From assembly GCF_019090095.1 (NCBI RefSeq), contig NZ_JAGQFP010000004.1, forward strand, positions 114,861 to 178,860: DNA of 64,000 bases, read 5' to 3'. The translations under genes and the position numbers were made by a program. Source of the DNA: Stutzerimonas stutzeri. GTDB lineage: Bacteria > Pseudomonadota > Gammaproteobacteria > Pseudomonadales > Pseudomonadaceae. Below are positions 36,466-47,708 of this stretch, in pieces (positions within the stretch are counted from its first letter, which is position 1; every line of letters begins with the position of its first letter). Under the pieces are notes generated by a model that saw nothing but the letters and a program-made list of their open reading frames with translations, did no database searches and was not told where the DNA came from.

Positions 36466-36491
36466 AATCAAGCCCCATAAGGGGCTTGATT
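36466..36491 (-). promoter_or_regulatory. Perfect hairpin downstream of rpsN
   Basis: AATCAAGCCCC (36466-36476), loop ATAA, GGGGCTTGATT (36481-36491): an 11-base perfect stem with tetraloop, without a T tract. It lies 37 bases after the rpsN stop; a processing site, mRNA 3' protector or part of the attenuation structure downstream. Confidence 0.55.
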
Positions 36492-36528
36492 GAAAACAGC
36501 GGGCCCGGCACATGGCCGGACCGCCATC

Positions 36529-36834
36529 TTACCAGCTGGCCTTGACCAGACCTGGTACATCACCGCGCATAGCGGCCTGACGCAGCATGTTACGTGCAAG
36601 ACCGAACTTGCGATAAACACCATGCGGACGACCGGTCAATCGGCAGCGGTTACGCAGACGGGATGCGCTCGCATCACGCGGCTGCTTCTGCAGCGCAACC
36701 TGAGCTTCCCAACGCGCTTCCGGAGTGGACTCCGGGCTGGCGATGATCGCTTTGAGCGCGGCACGCTTCTGAGCGTACTTGGCAACCGTTTGCTGACGCT
36801 TCAGCTCGCGGTTCTTCATGCTTTGCTTAGCCAT
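36529..36834 (-). CDS. rpsN: 30S ribosomal protein S14 (zinc-free form)
   Basis: 101 residues, [20 protein letters not shown] to [18 protein letters not shown]. Long form without the CxxC zinc motif. Assembles in the 30S head. ATG at 36832-36834 follows rplE by 13 bases. Confidence 0.97.
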   Translation of the reverse strand: MAKQSMKNRELKRQQTVAKYAQKRAALKAIIASPESTPEARWEAQVALQKQPRDASASRLRNRCRLTGRPHGVYRKFGLARNMLRQAAMRGDVPGLVKASW

Positions 36835-36847
36835 GCACCTACTCCAA

Positions 36848-37387
36848 TCAGTTACGGAACGGGAAGTTGAAGGCACGTAGCAGCGCACGACCCTCATCAT
36901 CCGTCCGAGCAGTAGTGGTCAGAGTGATATCCAGACCACGCAGGGCATCGATCTTGTCGTAATCGATTTCCGGGAAGATGATCTGCTCCTTCACGCCCAT
37001 GCTGTAGTTGCCACGGCCGTCGAACGACTTGGCATTCAGGCCGCGGAAGTCGCGAACCCGAGGCAGGGAGATGGACAGCAGACGATCCAGGAATTCGTAC
37101 ATACGATCGCTGCGCAGGGTCACCTTGACGCCGATCGGCCAACCTTCGCGGACCTTGAAGCCAGCGATGGATTTGCGAGCGTGAGTCACGACGACCTTCT
37201 GGCCGGTGATCTTTTCAAGGTCAGCGACGGCGTTATCGATGATCTTTTTGTCACCGATCGCCTCGCCGAGCCCCATGTTAAGGGTGATCTTGGTGATGCG
37301 CGGAACTTCCATCACGTTGCCAAGCTGGAGCTCTTCCTTCAGCTTGGGAGCGATTTGCTTCCGATAAACTTCTTTTAGTCGTGCCAT
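36848..37387 (-). CDS. rplE: 50S ribosomal protein L5
   Basis: 179 residues; [20 protein letters not shown] and [20 protein letters not shown] at the start, and [19 protein letters not shown] with [17 protein letters not shown] at the end. Binds 5S rRNA and the P-site tRNA elbow. S8's regulatory target in E. coli lies near this gene's start. Confidence 0.98.
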   Translation of the reverse strand: MARLKEVYRKQIAPKLKEELQLGNVMEVPRITKITLNMGLGEAIGDKKIIDNAVADLEKITGQKVVVTHARKSIAGFKVREGWPIGVKVTLRSDRMYEFLDRLLSISLPRVRDFRGLNAKSFDGRGNYSMGVKEQIIFPEIDYDKIDALRGLDITLTTTARTDDEGRALLRAFNFPFRN

Positions 37388-37406
37388 GGTTATCTACCTA
37401 GCAGTC

Positions 37407-37721
37407 TCAAGCTTCAACCGGCTTTTGGGTCGACTTGAAGACACGAATTTTCTTGCCGTCTTCAACCTTGAACCCAACGCGGTCAGCCTTGTTGGTTTCA
37501 CCGTTGAAGATAGCGACGTTAGAGGCGTGCAATGGGGCCTCCTTCTCGACGATACCGCCCTGAACGCCCGACATCGGGTTCGGCTTGGTATGACGCTTGA
37601 CCAGGTTGATACCACCGACGACCAGACGGTCGTCAGCGAGAACCCGAAGCACCTTACCGCGCTTGCCCTTGTCTTTGCCGGCGATGACGATGATCTCGTC
37701 GTTGCGACGAATCTTTTGCAT
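37407..37721 (-). CDS. rplX: 50S ribosomal protein L24
   Basis: 104 residues. KOW-type segment [20 protein letters not shown], then [20 protein letters not shown]. Assembly initiator of the 50S subunit, near the exit of the peptide tunnel. Between rplN and rplE in standard order. Confidence 0.98.
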   Translation of the reverse strand: MQKIRRNDEIIVIAGKDKGKRGKVLRVLADDRLVVGGINLVKRHTKPNPMSGVQGGIVEKEAPLHASNVAIFNGETNKADRVGFKVEDGKKIRVFKSTQKPVEA

Positions 37722-37732
37722 GCGGCTTCTCC

Positions 37733-38101
37733 TTACAGCACTTCAGGCGCGAGCGAGACGATCTTCATGAACTTCTCGGAACGAAGTTCACGCGTCACCG
37801 GCCCGAAAATACGGGTGCCAATAGGCTCCTGCTTGTTGTTCAACAGAACAGCAGCATTGCCATCGAAGCGGATGATCGAGCCGTCCGGACGACGAACACC
37901 GTGACGGGTACGGACTACAACAGCAGTCATTACCTGGCCTTTCTTGACCTTGCCACGCGGAATCGCTTCCTTGACGGTAACCTTGATGATGTCGCCGATG
38001 CCGGCGTAACGGCGGTGCGAACCACCGAGCACCTTGATACACATGACGCGACGAGCGCCACTGTTATCCGCCACATCGAGCATTGATTGAGTCTGAATCA
38101 T
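37733..38101 (-). CDS. rplN: 50S ribosomal protein L14
   Basis: 122 residues, [20 protein letters not shown] start and [21 protein letters not shown]-terminal signature. Bridges to the 30S subunit and is the binding site for the silencing factor RsfS. First gene of the spc group after rpsQ. Confidence 0.98.
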   Translation of the reverse strand: MIQTQSMLDVADNSGARRVMCIKVLGGSHRRYAGIGDIIKVTVKEAIPRGKVKKGQVMTAVVVRTRHGVRRPDGSIIRFDGNAAVLLNNKQEPIGTRIFGPVTRELRSEKFMKIVSLAPEVL

Positions 38102-38124
38102 ATAATTTCTCCGACCCCTAGCCC

Positions 38125-38391
38125 TTAGACTTCGACGGCACGTTCAACGACATCAACCAGCATCCAGCACTTGGTCTTCGCCAGCGGACGAGTCTCGCGG
38201 ATAGTGACCTTGTCGCCAATACGGCACTGGTTGGTTTCGTCGTGGGCGTGCAGTTTGGTCGAACGCTTCACGTATTTACCGTAGATCGGGTGCTTGACGC
38301 GACGCTCGATCAGTACGGTGATGCTTTTGTCCATCTTGTCGCTGACGACGCGGCCAGTCAGCGTGCGGACAGTCTTTTCAACTTCAGCCAT
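38125..38391 (-). CDS. rpsQ: 30S ribosomal protein S17
   Basis: 88 residues; [20 protein letters not shown], then the OB-fold motif [20 protein letters not shown]. Primary 16S binder. The ATG at 38389-38391 is preferred to a GTG two codons earlier. Two bases separate it from rpmC. Confidence 0.97.
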   Translation of the reverse strand: MAEVEKTVRTLTGRVVSDKMDKSITVLIERRVKHPIYGKYVKRSTKLHAHDETNQCRIGDKVTIRETRPLAKTKCWMLVDVVERAVEV

Positions 38392-38393
38392 GA

Positions 38394-38585
38394 TCACTTA
38401 CCTGCCTGCTGGTTGAGCACAGTCTTGACACGAGCAATGTCGCGCTTGACCTGCGAGAGCAGGTGAGACTGCCCCAACTGGCCAGTTGCTTTCTGCATGC
38501 GCAGATTGAACTGGTCGCGCAGCAGCTCGAGCAGTTGCTCGTTCAGCTGCTGAGCGGATTTTTCACGAAGCTCATTCGCTTTCAT
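38394..38585 (-). CDS. rpmC: 50S ribosomal protein L29
   Basis: 63 residues, [20 protein letters not shown] to [12 protein letters not shown], a two-helix protein beside the tunnel exit where the signal recognition particle and trigger factor dock. The start ATG at 38583-38585 overlaps the rplP stop by one base. Confidence 0.97.
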   Translation of the reverse strand: MKANELREKSAQQLNEQLLELLRDQFNLRMQKATGQLGQSHLLSQVKRDIARVKTVLNQQAGK

Positions 38586-38998
38586 CACATCACCGTCCGC
38601 TTAACAAAGGAGGTGGCGAGCGGCAGCTTTGCAGCAGCCAGGGCGAAAGCCTCACGCGCCAGCTCTTCGGAAACACCCTCGATCTCGTAGAGCACCTTGC
38701 CCGGTTGAATCTGGGCTACCCAGTACTCGACGTTACCCTTACCTTTACCCATCCGGACTTCCAGGGGCTTCTTGGTGACAGGCTTGTCGGGGAAGACGCG
38801 GATCCAGATCTTGCCGCCACGCTTCACGTGACGGGTCAACGCACGACGTGCGGACTCGATCTGACGCGCGGTGAGACGACCACGAGCGACAGACTTCAGA
38901 GCGAACTCGCCGAAGCTGACTTTGCTACCGCGCTGTGCCAGGCCACGGTTGTGACCGGTCATCTGCTTGCGGAATTTTGTACGCTTTGGTTGCAACAT
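38585..38998 (-). CDS. rplP: 50S ribosomal protein L16
   Basis: 137 residues, [20 protein letters not shown] and [20 protein letters not shown] with the [20 protein letters not shown] segment. Organises the A-site tRNA region of the peptidyl transferase centre. Overlaps rpmC at the TGATG junction. Confidence 0.98.
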   Translation of the reverse strand: MLQPKRTKFRKQMTGHNRGLAQRGSKVSFGEFALKSVARGRLTARQIESARRALTRHVKRGGKIWIRVFPDKPVTKKPLEVRMGKGKGNVEYWVAQIQPGKVLYEIEGVSEELAREAFALAAAKLPLATSFVKRTVM

Positions 38999-39010
38999 TT
39001 GGCGTACTCC

Positions 39011-39697
39011 TTACTTGGCAGCTTTTTTACGAGGCGCAGGCGCTTGCGGCTTGAGCTCTTCATGGCGACCACCAATTACTTCGCCTTTGAAGATCCAGAC
39101 CTTAACGCCGATCACACCGTAGGTGGTGTGCGCTTCGTAGGTGTTGTAGTCGATATCGGCACGCAGGGTGTGCAGCGGCACACGACCTTCCCGATACCAT
39201 TCTGTACGGGCGATTTCAGCCCCACCCAGACGACCGCTCACCTGGATCTTGATGCCCTTGGCACCAATGCGGATCGCGTTCTGTACGGCGCGCTTCATGG
39301 CGCGACGGAACATCACGCGACGCTCCAGCTGCTGAGCGACGTTCTGTGCTACCAACATTGCATCGAGTTCCGGCTTGCGGATTTCTTCGATGTTGATGTG
39401 CACCGGCACACCCATTTTCTTGGTCAGGTCCTGACGCAGCTTCTCGACATCCTCACCCTTCTTGCCGATCACGATGCCGGGACGAGCGGTGTGGATGGTG
39501 ATGCGTGCTGTCTGAGCCGGACGATGGATATCGATACGGCTTACGGACGCGCTTTTTAGTTTGTCTTGGAGGTACTCACGTACGTTCAGATCTGCAAGCA
39601 GATAATCGGCGTACGTACGACCGTCTGCGTACCAGACGGAAGTGTGCTCCTTGACGATTCCCAGGCGAATGCCAGTGGGATGTACTTTCTGACCCAT
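39011..39697 (-). CDS. rpsC: 30S ribosomal protein S3
   Basis: 228 residues. [20 protein letters not shown] start, a KH domain ([20 protein letters not shown]) and a C-terminal S3 domain ([16 protein letters not shown]) with a basic tail ending [13 protein letters not shown]. Forms the mRNA entry helicase ring. The frame is open upstream but ATG 39697 fits the family. Confidence 0.98.
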   Translation of the reverse strand: MGQKVHPTGIRLGIVKEHTSVWYADGRTYADYLLADLNVREYLQDKLKSASVSRIDIHRPAQTARITIHTARPGIVIGKKGEDVEKLRQDLTKKMGVPVHINIEEIRKPELDAMLVAQNVAQQLERRVMFRRAMKRAVQNAIRIGAKGIKIQVSGRLGGAEIARTEWYREGRVPLHTLRADIDYNTYEAHTTYGVIGVKVWIFKGEVIGGRHEELKPQAPAPRKKAAK

Positions 39698-39710
39698 CTG
39701 ATCGACTCCG

Positions 39711-40043
39711 TTACTTGTCCGCAACCTTGACAGTGATATGGCAAGACCGCTTGACGATGCGATCAGCGCGGCCTTTGGCACGCGGCATGATGCGCTTAAG
39801 CGAACGCCCTTCGTTGACGAAGACCGTGGAAACCTTCAGGTCGTCCACGTCAGCGCCTTCGTTGTGCTCGGCGTTGGCAACGGCCGACTCCAGCACTTTC
39901 TTCATGATCTCGGCGGCTTTCTTGCTGCTGAAAGCCAGCAGGTTGAGCGCTTCGCCCACCTTCTTCCCGCGGATCTGGTCGGCGACCAGGCGGGCTTTCT
40001 GGGCGGAGATGCGAGCGCCCGACAACTTAGCGGCTACTTCCAT
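39711..40043 (-). CDS. rplV: 50S ribosomal protein L22
   Basis: 110 residues: [20 protein letters not shown], then [20 protein letters not shown], the beta-hairpin that lines the exit tunnel. No deletion in the hairpin of the type associated with macrolide resistance is apparent. 13 bases before rpsC. Confidence 0.98.
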
Positions 40044-40056
40044 CTTTCCTTACCCC

Positions 40057-40332
40057 TTAGCGCTTGCCTTTCTTGTCCGCTACGTGCCCGCGATAAGTGC
40101 GGGTACCAGCGAACTCGCCGAGTTTGTGACCGACCATGTCTTCGCTCACGAGAACGGGAACATGTTGACGGCCGTTATGCACAGCGATGGTCAAACCGAC
40201 CATTTGCGGCAGGATCATCGAACGACGCGACCAGGTCTTAACTGGCTTGCGATCATTCTTCTCCATCGCCACTTCGACCTTCTTCAATAGGTGAAGATCG
40301 ATAAAAGGACCTTTTTTCAGAGAACGCGGCAC
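40057..40332 (-). CDS. rpsS: 30S ribosomal protein S19
   Basis: 91 residues, [20 protein letters not shown] and the loop [20 protein letters not shown], then [20 protein letters not shown]. 30S head protein next to S13, contacting A-site tRNA. Gap of 16 bases from rplB. Confidence 0.98.
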   Translation of the reverse strand: MPRSLKKGPFIDLHLLKKVEVAMEKNDRKPVKTWSRRSMILPQMVGLTIAVHNGRQHVPVLVSEDMVGHKLGEFAGTRTYRGHVADKKGKR

Positions 40333-40348
40333 TGTCGTATCCCTCTAG

Positions 40349-41170
40349 TTACTTGCGACGACGGACGATCATGTTATCGGTGCGCTTGTTAGAGCGAGTT
40401 TTCGCGCCCTTGGTTGGGAAGCCCCATGGCGACACCGGATGACGACCACCGGAGGTACGACCCTCACCACCACCGTGGGGGTGATCGACCGGGTTCATTG
40501 CCACACCGCGAACGGTCGGGCGAACGCCACGCCAGCGCTTGGCACCGGCCTTACCCAGCGAACGCAGGCTGTGCTCGGCATTCGAGACTTCGCCCAGGGT
40601 CGCACGGCATTCAGCCAGCACTTTACGCATCTCGCCGGAGCGAAGACGCAGGGTCACATAGGCACCTTCACGCGCAACCAGCTGAGCCGAAGCACCAGCG
40701 GAACGAGCGATCTGAGCACCCTTGCCCGGCTTGAGCTCGACACCGTGAACGGTGGAACCCAGCGGAATGTTGCGCAGCGGCAGGCTGTTGCCAGCCTTGA
40801 TCGGCGCGTTGACGCCGGAAAGAAGCTGATCGCCAGCCGCCACGCCTTTCGGCGCGATGATATAGCGACGCTCACCGTCCGCGTACTTCAGCAGCGCGAT
40901 ATGAGCAGTACGGTTTGGATCGTATTCGACGCGCTCGACGATGGCAGGAATGCCATCCTTGTTGCGGCGAAAATCGACCAGACGGTAATGCTGCTTATGA
41001 CCACCACCGATGTGGCGAGTGGTGATACGACCGTTGTTGTTACGACCGCCAGACTTCGACTTCTTCTCAAGCAGCGGAGCATAAGGAGCGCCTTTGTGCA
41101 GCTCCTGACCGACCACTTTGACCACAAAACGGCGGCCCGCGGAAGTCGGTTTGCATTTAACGATTGCCAT
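40349..41170 (-). CDS. rplB: 50S ribosomal protein L2
   Basis: 273 residues. The conserved C-terminal segment [20 protein letters not shown] includes the His essential for peptidyl transferase activity; the N-domain has [16 protein letters not shown]. Required for subunit joining. Standard S10 operon position. Confidence 0.98.
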   Translation of the reverse strand: MAIVKCKPTSAGRRFVVKVVGQELHKGAPYAPLLEKKSKSGGRNNNGRITTRHIGGGHKQHYRLVDFRRNKDGIPAIVERVEYDPNRTAHIALLKYADGERRYIIAPKGVAAGDQLLSGVNAPIKAGNSLPLRNIPLGSTVHGVELKPGKGAQIARSAGASAQLVAREGAYVTLRLRSGEMRKVLAECRATLGEVSNAEHSLRSLGKAGAKRWRGVRPTVRGVAMNPVDHPHGGGEGRTSGGRHPVSPWGFPTKGAKTRSNKRTDNMIVRRRK

Positions 41171-41184
41171 GATGCACCCCTTCC

Positions 41185-41484
41185 TTACTCTGCGTTGCCG
41201 GAGAAATCGAGATCCTGGCCTGGCTGAAGCGCAATGTACGCTTTCTTCCAGTCGTTACGCTTGCCCAGCCCGCGAGCGGTGCGCTTGGTCTTGCCCTGAA
41301 CATTCAGGGTGCTGACCTTGGCAACTTTCACGTTGAACAGGCTTTCGACGGCCTTCTTGATTTCCAGCTTGGTTGCATCAGTCGCAACCTTGAAAACGAA
41401 CTGGCTCTTGCTGTCGGCCAGCATGGTTGCCTTCTCGGAGACGTGCGGACCAAGCAGGACTTTGAATACGCGTTCCTGGTTCAT
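41185..41484 (-). CDS. rplW: 50S ribosomal protein L23
   Basis: 99 residues, [20 protein letters not shown] and [20 protein letters not shown]. It is the docking site of trigger factor and SRP at the tunnel exit. Its start overlaps the rplD stop by four bases (ATGA). Confidence 0.98.
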   Translation of the reverse strand: MNQERVFKVLLGPHVSEKATMLADSKSQFVFKVATDATKLEIKKAVESLFNVKVAKVSTLNVQGKTKRTARGLGKRNDWKKAYIALQPGQDLDFSGNAE

Positions 41485-42083
41485 CCCAGCAGCTCCTCGA
41501 ATTTCTTCACAGCCGACACGGTGATCAACACCTTGTCATAGGCGATCAGGCTGACAGGATCCGAACCCTGCACATCGCGTACATCGACGTGCGGCAGGTT
41601 GCGAGCTGCCAGATACAGGTTCTGGTCGACGGCGTCGGAAACGATCAGTACGTCGTTCAGACCCATGCCGGTCAGCTTGTTGGCCAGCAGTTTGGTCTTC
41701 GGGCTGTCGACAGCGAAGTCTTCAACCACGACCAGACGCTCGGAGCGAACCAGCTCGGAGAGGATGGAGCGCAGGGCTGCGCGATACATCTTCTTGTTGA
41801 GCTTCTGCTCGTGATTCTGAGGACGAGCTGCGAAGGTCACGCCACCGCCACGCCAGATCGGGCCACGCGAAGTACCAGCACGTGCACGGCCTGTGCCCTT
41901 CTGACGCCAGGGGCGCTTACCGCCACCGGATACATCGGAGCGAGTCTTCTGCTGCTTGCTACCCTGACGACCGCCAGCCATGTAGGCGACGACTGCCTGG
42001 TGCACCAGCGTCTCATTGAACTCACCACCAAAGGTTTGCTCGGAGACTTCGATGGCTTGTGCGCCATTAACATTCAATTGCAT
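41481..42083 (-). CDS. rplD: 50S ribosomal protein L4
   Basis: 200 residues; [20 protein letters not shown], and the extended loop [20 protein letters not shown] that lines the tunnel constriction. In E. coli L4 also represses the S10 operon; no obvious S10-leader hairpin is visible before rpsJ here. Confidence 0.98.
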   Translation of the reverse strand: MQLNVNGAQAIEVSEQTFGGEFNETLVHQAVVAYMAGGRQGSKQQKTRSDVSGGGKRPWRQKGTGRARAGTSRGPIWRGGGVTFAARPQNHEQKLNKKMYRAALRSILSELVRSERLVVVEDFAVDSPKTKLLANKLTGMGLNDVLIVSDAVDQNLYLAARNLPHVDVRDVQGSDPVSLIAYDKVLITVSAVKKFEELLG

Positions 42084-42095
42084 GTGAACTCCCCC

Positions 42096-42731
42096 TTACC
42101 CGCGAGCCTTGGCAGCCGGACGCACGACAACGTCACCGCCAGTGGCACCGGGCACTGCACCCTTGACCAACAGCAGATTACGCTCGGCATCGACACGCAC
42201 GATTTCCAGGGACTGCACGGTTACGCGCTCGGCGCCCATGTGCCCGGACATCTTCTTGCCCTTGAAAACACGGCCTGGAGTCTGGCATTGGCCAATCGAA
42301 CCCGGGACGCGGTGGGATACGGAGTTACCGTGGGTATTGTCCTGACCACGGAAGTTCCAGCGCTTGATGGTACCGGCAAAGCCTTTACCTTTGGACTGAC
42401 CGGTGACATCCACCATTTGTCCAGCCTGGAAGATTTCAGCGCTGATCTGGTCACCAACCTGGAACTCCTCGCCTTCAAGGCGGAATTCCCAGACGCCACG
42501 ACCAGCAGCAACGTTCGCCTTGGCGAAGTGACCAGCCTGAGCCTTGGTAACACGGGACGCGCGACGCTCACCCACTGTCACTTGAACAGCACGGTAGCCA
42601 TCGCTTTCTTCATTCTTGAACTGAGTGACGCGATTCGGCTCGATCTCAATGACCGTAACCGGAATAGAGACACCATCTTCGGTGAAAACGCGGGTCATGC
42701 CGCATTTACGACCGACTACACCAATAGTCAT
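42096..42731 (-). CDS. rplC: 50S ribosomal protein L3
   Basis: 211 residues, [20 protein letters not shown] at the start and [20 protein letters not shown] with [20 protein letters not shown], the loop reaching the peptidyl transferase centre. One of the two assembly initiators of the 50S. 81 bases after rpsJ. Confidence 0.98.
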   Translation of the reverse strand: MTIGVVGRKCGMTRVFTEDGVSIPVTVIEIEPNRVTQFKNEESDGYRAVQVTVGERRASRVTKAQAGHFAKANVAAGRGVWEFRLEGEEFQVGDQISAEIFQAGQMVDVTGQSKGKGFAGTIKRWNFRGQDNTHGNSVSHRVPGSIGQCQTPGRVFKGKKMSGHMGAERVTVQSLEIVRVDAERNLLLVKGAVPGATGGDVVVRPAAKARG

Positions 42732-42812
42732 GTTGTAACCTCTTGAGTGTACGGGGCTTTCACCCGCTATGGCCGCCCATTTCAGAGCGTTACACGACTA
42801 AAACTCGAAGTT

Positions 42813-43124
42813 TTAGCCGAGGCTGATCTGCACTTCCACGCCAGCCGCAAGATCAAGCTTCATCAGCGCATCGACAGTCTTGTCGGTCGGCTGGACGATA
42901 TCCAGCACACGCTTATGAGTGCGGATCTCGTACTGGTCGCGCGCATCCTTGTTGACATGCGGAGAAACCAGAACAGTGAACCGCTCTTTGCGGGTCGGCA
43001 GTGGAATCGGACCACGCACCTGAGCACCAGTACGTTTCGCGGTTTCCACGATTTCCTGGGTTGATTGATCGATCAGGCGATGGTCAAAAGCCTTCAACCG
43101 AATACGGATTTGTTGGTTTTGCAT
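42813..43124 (-). CDS. rpsJ: 30S ribosomal protein S10
   Basis: 103 residues, [20 protein letters not shown] to [12 protein letters not shown]. First gene of the S10 operon; also known as NusE, a transcription antitermination partner of NusB. ATG 43122-43124 is preferred, since the promoter lies at 43189-43217. Confidence 0.98.
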
Positions 43125-43188
43125 TTTGACCTCAGACTCCAATTAGCCATCCCTACCAAACGCAATACGCCCGGTAAAAGGAGGCGCA

Positions 43189-43217
43189 ATTGTACGGATG
43201 CGTCCAGGGGGTGTCAA
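43189..43217 (-). promoter_or_regulatory. Sigma-70 promoter of the S10 operon
   Basis: On the minus strand, perfect -35 TTGACA (43212-43217), 17-base spacer, -10 TACAAT (43189-43194, 5 of 6), about 65 bases before rpsJ. It sits just after the tufA terminator. Confidence 0.85.
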
Positions 43218-43236
43218 TAAATGATCAACAATAGAA

Positions 43237-43258
43237 AAAGGGCCCCAAGGGGCCCTTT
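43237..43258 (-). terminator. Terminator after tufA
   Basis: AAAGGGCCCC (43237-43246), AA, GGGGCCCTTT (43249-43258), followed on the minus strand by TTTTTCTATTG. It separates the str operon from the S10 promoter. Confidence 0.85.
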
Positions 43259-43273
43259 CCGACATCGAATAAT

Positions 43274-44467
<1,194 letters not shown>

Positions 44468-44497
44468 GACAGTAAACCTCTTACTTAAAGGGCTGAA

Positions 44498-46600
44498 TCA
44501 ACCTTGTTTTTTAACGATGGCTTCGACGATGTTCGCCGGAGCCTCGGCGTATTTCGAGAATTCCATGGAGTAGCTGGCACGACCCTGGGACATGGAACGA
44601 ACGTCGGTCGCATAACCGAACATTTCACCCAGCGGCACTTCAGCGCGGATAACCTTACCCGACACCGAATCTTCCATTCCCTGAATCAGGCCACGACGAC
44701 GATTCAGGTCGCCCATCACGTCACCCATGTAGTCCTCAGGCGTTACAACTTCGACCTTCATGATCGGCTCAAGCACTACAGCACCGCCCTTCTGGGACAG
44801 CTGCTTGGTCGCCATGGAGGCAGCCACCTTGAACGCCATCTCGTTGGAGTCGACGTCGTGGTAAGAGCCATCGAAAACCGTGGCCTTCAGACCGATGAGC
44901 GGATAACCGGCAACGACGCCGTTCTTCATCTGCTCTTCGATGCCCTTTTGAATTGCCGGAATGTATTCCTTCGGAATGACACCACCGACGACTTCGTTAA
45001 CGAACTGCAGCCCTTCCTGACCCTCGTCTGCAGGCGCAAAACGCACCCAGCAATGCCCGAACTGGCCACGACCGCCGGACTGGCGAACAAACTTGCCTTC
45101 GATTTCGCAAGACTTGGTGATCTTCTCGCGATAGGAGACCTGCGGCTTGCCGATGTTAGCGTCTACGTTGAACTCACGACGCATACGATCGACGAGAATA
45201 TCCAGGTGCAACTCGCCCATACCGGAGATGATCGTCTGACCAGTCTCTTCGTCGGTCTTGACACGGAACGACGGGTCTTCCTGAGCCAGCTTGCCCAGTG
45301 CGATACCCATCTTTTCCTGGTCAGCCTTGGTTTTCGGCTCTACCGCTACCGAAATAACCGGCTCCGGGAAGTCCATGCGCTCAAGAATGATCGGCTTTTC
45401 GATCGAGCAGAGCGTGTCGCCCGTGGTGACATCCTTCATACCGATCAGCGCGGCGATGTCGCCCGCCCGGCACTCTTTGATCTCCTCACGCTGGTTGGCG
45501 TGCATCTGCACCATCCGCCCAACACGCTCTTTCTTGCCCTTGACCGAGTTCATCACCGAGTCACCGGAAGCAAGCACACCCGAGTAGACACGGGCGAACG
45601 TGAGCGTACCAACGAACGGATCGGTCGCGATCTTGAACGCCAGCGCCGAGAACGGCTCGGCGTCATCTGCATGACGCTCGTCGGTCTCTTCCTCGTTATC
45701 TGGATTGACACCCTGAATAGCCGGGATCTCAGTCGGAGCAGGCAGGAAATCGATAACCGCATCAAGAACCAGCGGCACGCCTTTGTTCTTGAACGACGAG
45801 CCACAGACGGCCGGAACGATTTCACAAGCAATGGTGCGCTGACGCAGACCTTCCTTGATCTCTTCGTTCGACAGCTCGCCGCCCTCGAGGTACTTGTTCA
45901 TCAGCTCTTCGTTAGCCTCGGCAGCCGCCTCGACCATGTTGGAGCGATACTCTTCCGCCATGCTGAGCAGTTCGGCAGGGATCTCTTCCTCACGATAGGA
46001 CGTACCCTTGTCCTCTTCGTTCCAGTAGATCGCCTTCATCTTGATCAGGTCGATCTGGCCTTGGAAGTTATCCTCGGCACCGATCGCCAACTGCACCGGC
46101 ACCGGCGTATGACCGAGACGCTGCTTGATCTGCCCCACCACGCGCAGGAAGTTAGCGCCAGCGCGGTCCATCTTGTTGACGTACACGATGCGCGGAACGC
46201 CATACTTGTTGGCTTGGCGCCAGACGGTCTCGGACTGCGGTTCAACGCCGGAAGTACCACAGAACACCACGACCGCACCGTCAAGCACGCGCAGCGAGCG
46301 CTCAACCTCGATGGTGAAGTCAACGTGACCGGGGGTATCGATGACGTTTACGCGGTACTTGTCGTACTGACCACGCGAACCCTGCCAGAAGGTAGTCACA
46401 GCAGCGGAGGTAATGGTGATACCGCGCTCTTGCTCCTGCACCATCCAGTCAGTGGTCGCTGCACCGTCGTGCACTTCGCCCATCTTGTGGCTGAGGCCTG
46501 TGTAGAACAGAATCCGCTCCGTAGTGGTGGTCTTACCTGCGTCCACGTGGGCGCAGATACCAATATTACGGTAGCGGTTAATCGGAGTATTACGAGCCAT
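44498..46600 (-). CDS. fusA: Elongation factor G
   Basis: 700 residues. GTPase motifs [10 protein letters not shown] near 17-26, [17 protein letters not shown]; later domains with [16 protein letters not shown] and [10 protein letters not shown]. It translocates tRNA-mRNA after peptide bond formation. Standard str position between rpsG and tufA with 29- and 30-base gaps. Confidence 0.98.
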   Translation of the reverse strand: MARNTPINRYRNIGICAHVDAGKTTTTERILFYTGLSHKMGEVHDGAATTDWMVQEQERGITITSAAVTTFWQGSRGQYDKYRVNVIDTPGHVDFTIEVERSLRVLDGAVVVFCGTSGVEPQSETVWRQANKYGVPRIVYVNKMDRAGANFLRVVGQIKQRLGHTPVPVQLAIGAEDNFQGQIDLIKMKAIYWNEEDKGTSYREEEIPAELLSMAEEYRSNMVEAAAEANEELMNKYLEGGELSNEEIKEGLRQRTIACEIVPAVCGSSFKNKGVPLVLDAVIDFLPAPTEIPAIQGVNPDNEEETDERHADDAEPFSALAFKIATDPFVGTLTFARVYSGVLASGDSVMNSVKGKKERVGRMVQMHANQREEIKECRAGDIAALIGMKDVTTGDTLCSIEKPIILERMDFPEPVISVAVEPKTKADQEKMGIALGKLAQEDPSFRVKTDEETGQTIISGMGELHLDILVDRMRREFNVDANIGKPQVSYREKITKSCEIEGKFVRQSGGRGQFGHCWVRFAPADEGQEGLQFVNEVVGGVIPKEYIPAIQKGIEEQMKNGVVAGYPLIGLKATVFDGSYHDVDSNEMAFKVAASMATKQLSQKGGAVVLEPIMKVEVVTPEDYMGDVMGDLNRRRGLIQGMEDSVSGKVIRAEVPLGEMFGYATDVRSMSQGRASYSMEFSKYAEAPANIVEAIVKKQG

Positions 46601-46629
46601 AAAGCCCTCGCGAGTTGTTGACGCTGAAT

Positions 46630-47100
46630 TTAGAAGCGGTAGTGCGAGAAGGCCTTGTTGGCTTCAGCCATGCGATGCACATCTTCACGCTTCTTGACAG
46701 CAGCGCCTTTACCTTCAAATGCATCCACCAGCTCACCAGCAAGACGCAGAGCCATGGACTTCTCGCCACGCTTGCGCGCGGCATCCACCAGCCAGCGCAT
46801 AGCCAGGGCGTTACGACGGGACGGACGAACTTCGACCGGAACCTGGTAAGTCGCACCACCTACGCGGCGGGACTTCACTTCGACCAGCGGAGCGATGGCG
46901 TCGAGTGCTTTTTCGAAGATTTCCAGGGGATCGCTGTTCTTGCGCTCTTTGACCTTGTCCAGAGCCCCATAAACGATGCGCTCGGCAACGGCTTTCTTGC
47001 CGCTTTCCATCACGTGGTTCATGAACTTGGCAAGGATCAGACTTCCGTACTTCGGATCGTCAAGGATCTCGCGCTTGGCTGCTACACGACGTCTTGGCAT
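46630..47100 (-). CDS. rpsG: 30S ribosomal protein S7
   Basis: 156 residues, [40 protein letters not shown], and the S7 region [20 protein letters not shown]. Head nucleator of the 30S; regulator of the str operon in E. coli through the rpsL-rpsG gap, which here is 97 bases. Confidence 0.98.
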   Translation of the reverse strand: MPRRRVAAKREILDDPKYGSLILAKFMNHVMESGKKAVAERIVYGALDKVKERKNSDPLEIFEKALDAIAPLVEVKSRRVGGATYQVPVEVRPSRRNALAMRWLVDAARKRGEKSMALRLAGELVDAFEGKGAAVKKREDVHRMAEANKAFSHYRF

Positions 47101-47197
47101 TGATAAGCCCTCAAACGGTCTTCAGGTTAGCTCGGGACTATAACGACGAGGTTACGCCCGACCTTACTCTTATCGACTCAGATAAATAAAAATACGA

Positions 47198-47569
47198 TTA
47201 CTTCGGACGCTTGGCGCCGTACTTGGAACGGCCCTGCTTACGATCCTTGACACCGGAAGTATCCAGAGAACCGCGCACGGTGTGGTAGCGAACACCCGGA
47301 AGGTCTTTTACACGACCGCCGCGGATCAGCACGACACTGTGCTCTTGCAGGTTGTGACCTTCACCACCGATATAGGAGGCGACTTCAAAACCGTTGGTCA
47401 GGCGAACACGACATACTTTACGCAGTGCAGAGTTCGGTTTCTTTGGCGTGGTGGTGTACACACGAGTGCACACGCCACGGCGTTGCGGGCAGTTCTGCAG
47501 CGCAGGGACGTCGCTCTTCTCGACGACGCGCTTGCGCGGCTGGCGTACCAGCTGGTTAATCGTTGCCAT
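47198..47569 (-). CDS. rpsL: 30S ribosomal protein S12
   Basis: 123 residues. The decoding loop [11 protein letters not shown] retains Lys43 and the second loop [12 protein letters not shown] retains Lys88, so the common streptomycin-resistance substitutions are absent. First gene of the str operon, preceded by a promoter and a terminator-like hairpin. Confidence 0.98.
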   Translation of the reverse strand: MATINQLVRQPRKRVVEKSDVPALQNCPQRRGVCTRVYTTTPKKPNSALRKVCRVRLTNGFEVASYIGGEGHNLQEHSVVLIRGGRVKDLPGVRYHTVRGSLDTSGVKDRKQGRSKYGAKRPK

Positions 47570-47602
47570 CTACTAGCTCCACTGTTGTCTTTCGACACAA
47601 AC

Positions 47603-47630
47603 GAAAAATGGCAGGGCGCAAAGCCCCGCC
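47603..47630 (-). terminator. rpoC terminator / str operon attenuator hairpin
   Basis: On the minus strand GGCGGGGC (47623-47630), loop TTTGC, GCCCTGCC (47610-47617), then ATTTTTCG. It ends about 33 bases before rpsL and lies downstream of the candidate str promoter, so it could both terminate rpoBC read-through and attenuate str. Confidence 0.7.
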
Positions 47631-47646
47631 AAATTAGGGGTACAAG

Positions 47647-47675
47647 AGTCTAAAGAGCTTCTTGTACGCCGTCAA
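47647..47675 (-). promoter_or_regulatory. Candidate promoter of the str operon
   Basis: On the minus strand TTGACG (47670-47675), 17-base spacer, TAGACT (47647-47652). It lies within 40 bases of the rpoC stop; the predicted start is near 47640, leaving a leader of about 70 bases that contains the hairpin at 47603-47630. Confidence 0.55.
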
Positions 47676-47708
47676 GGCGCGCCCCGACCCAAGCCGAGGC
47701 GACCTTAA

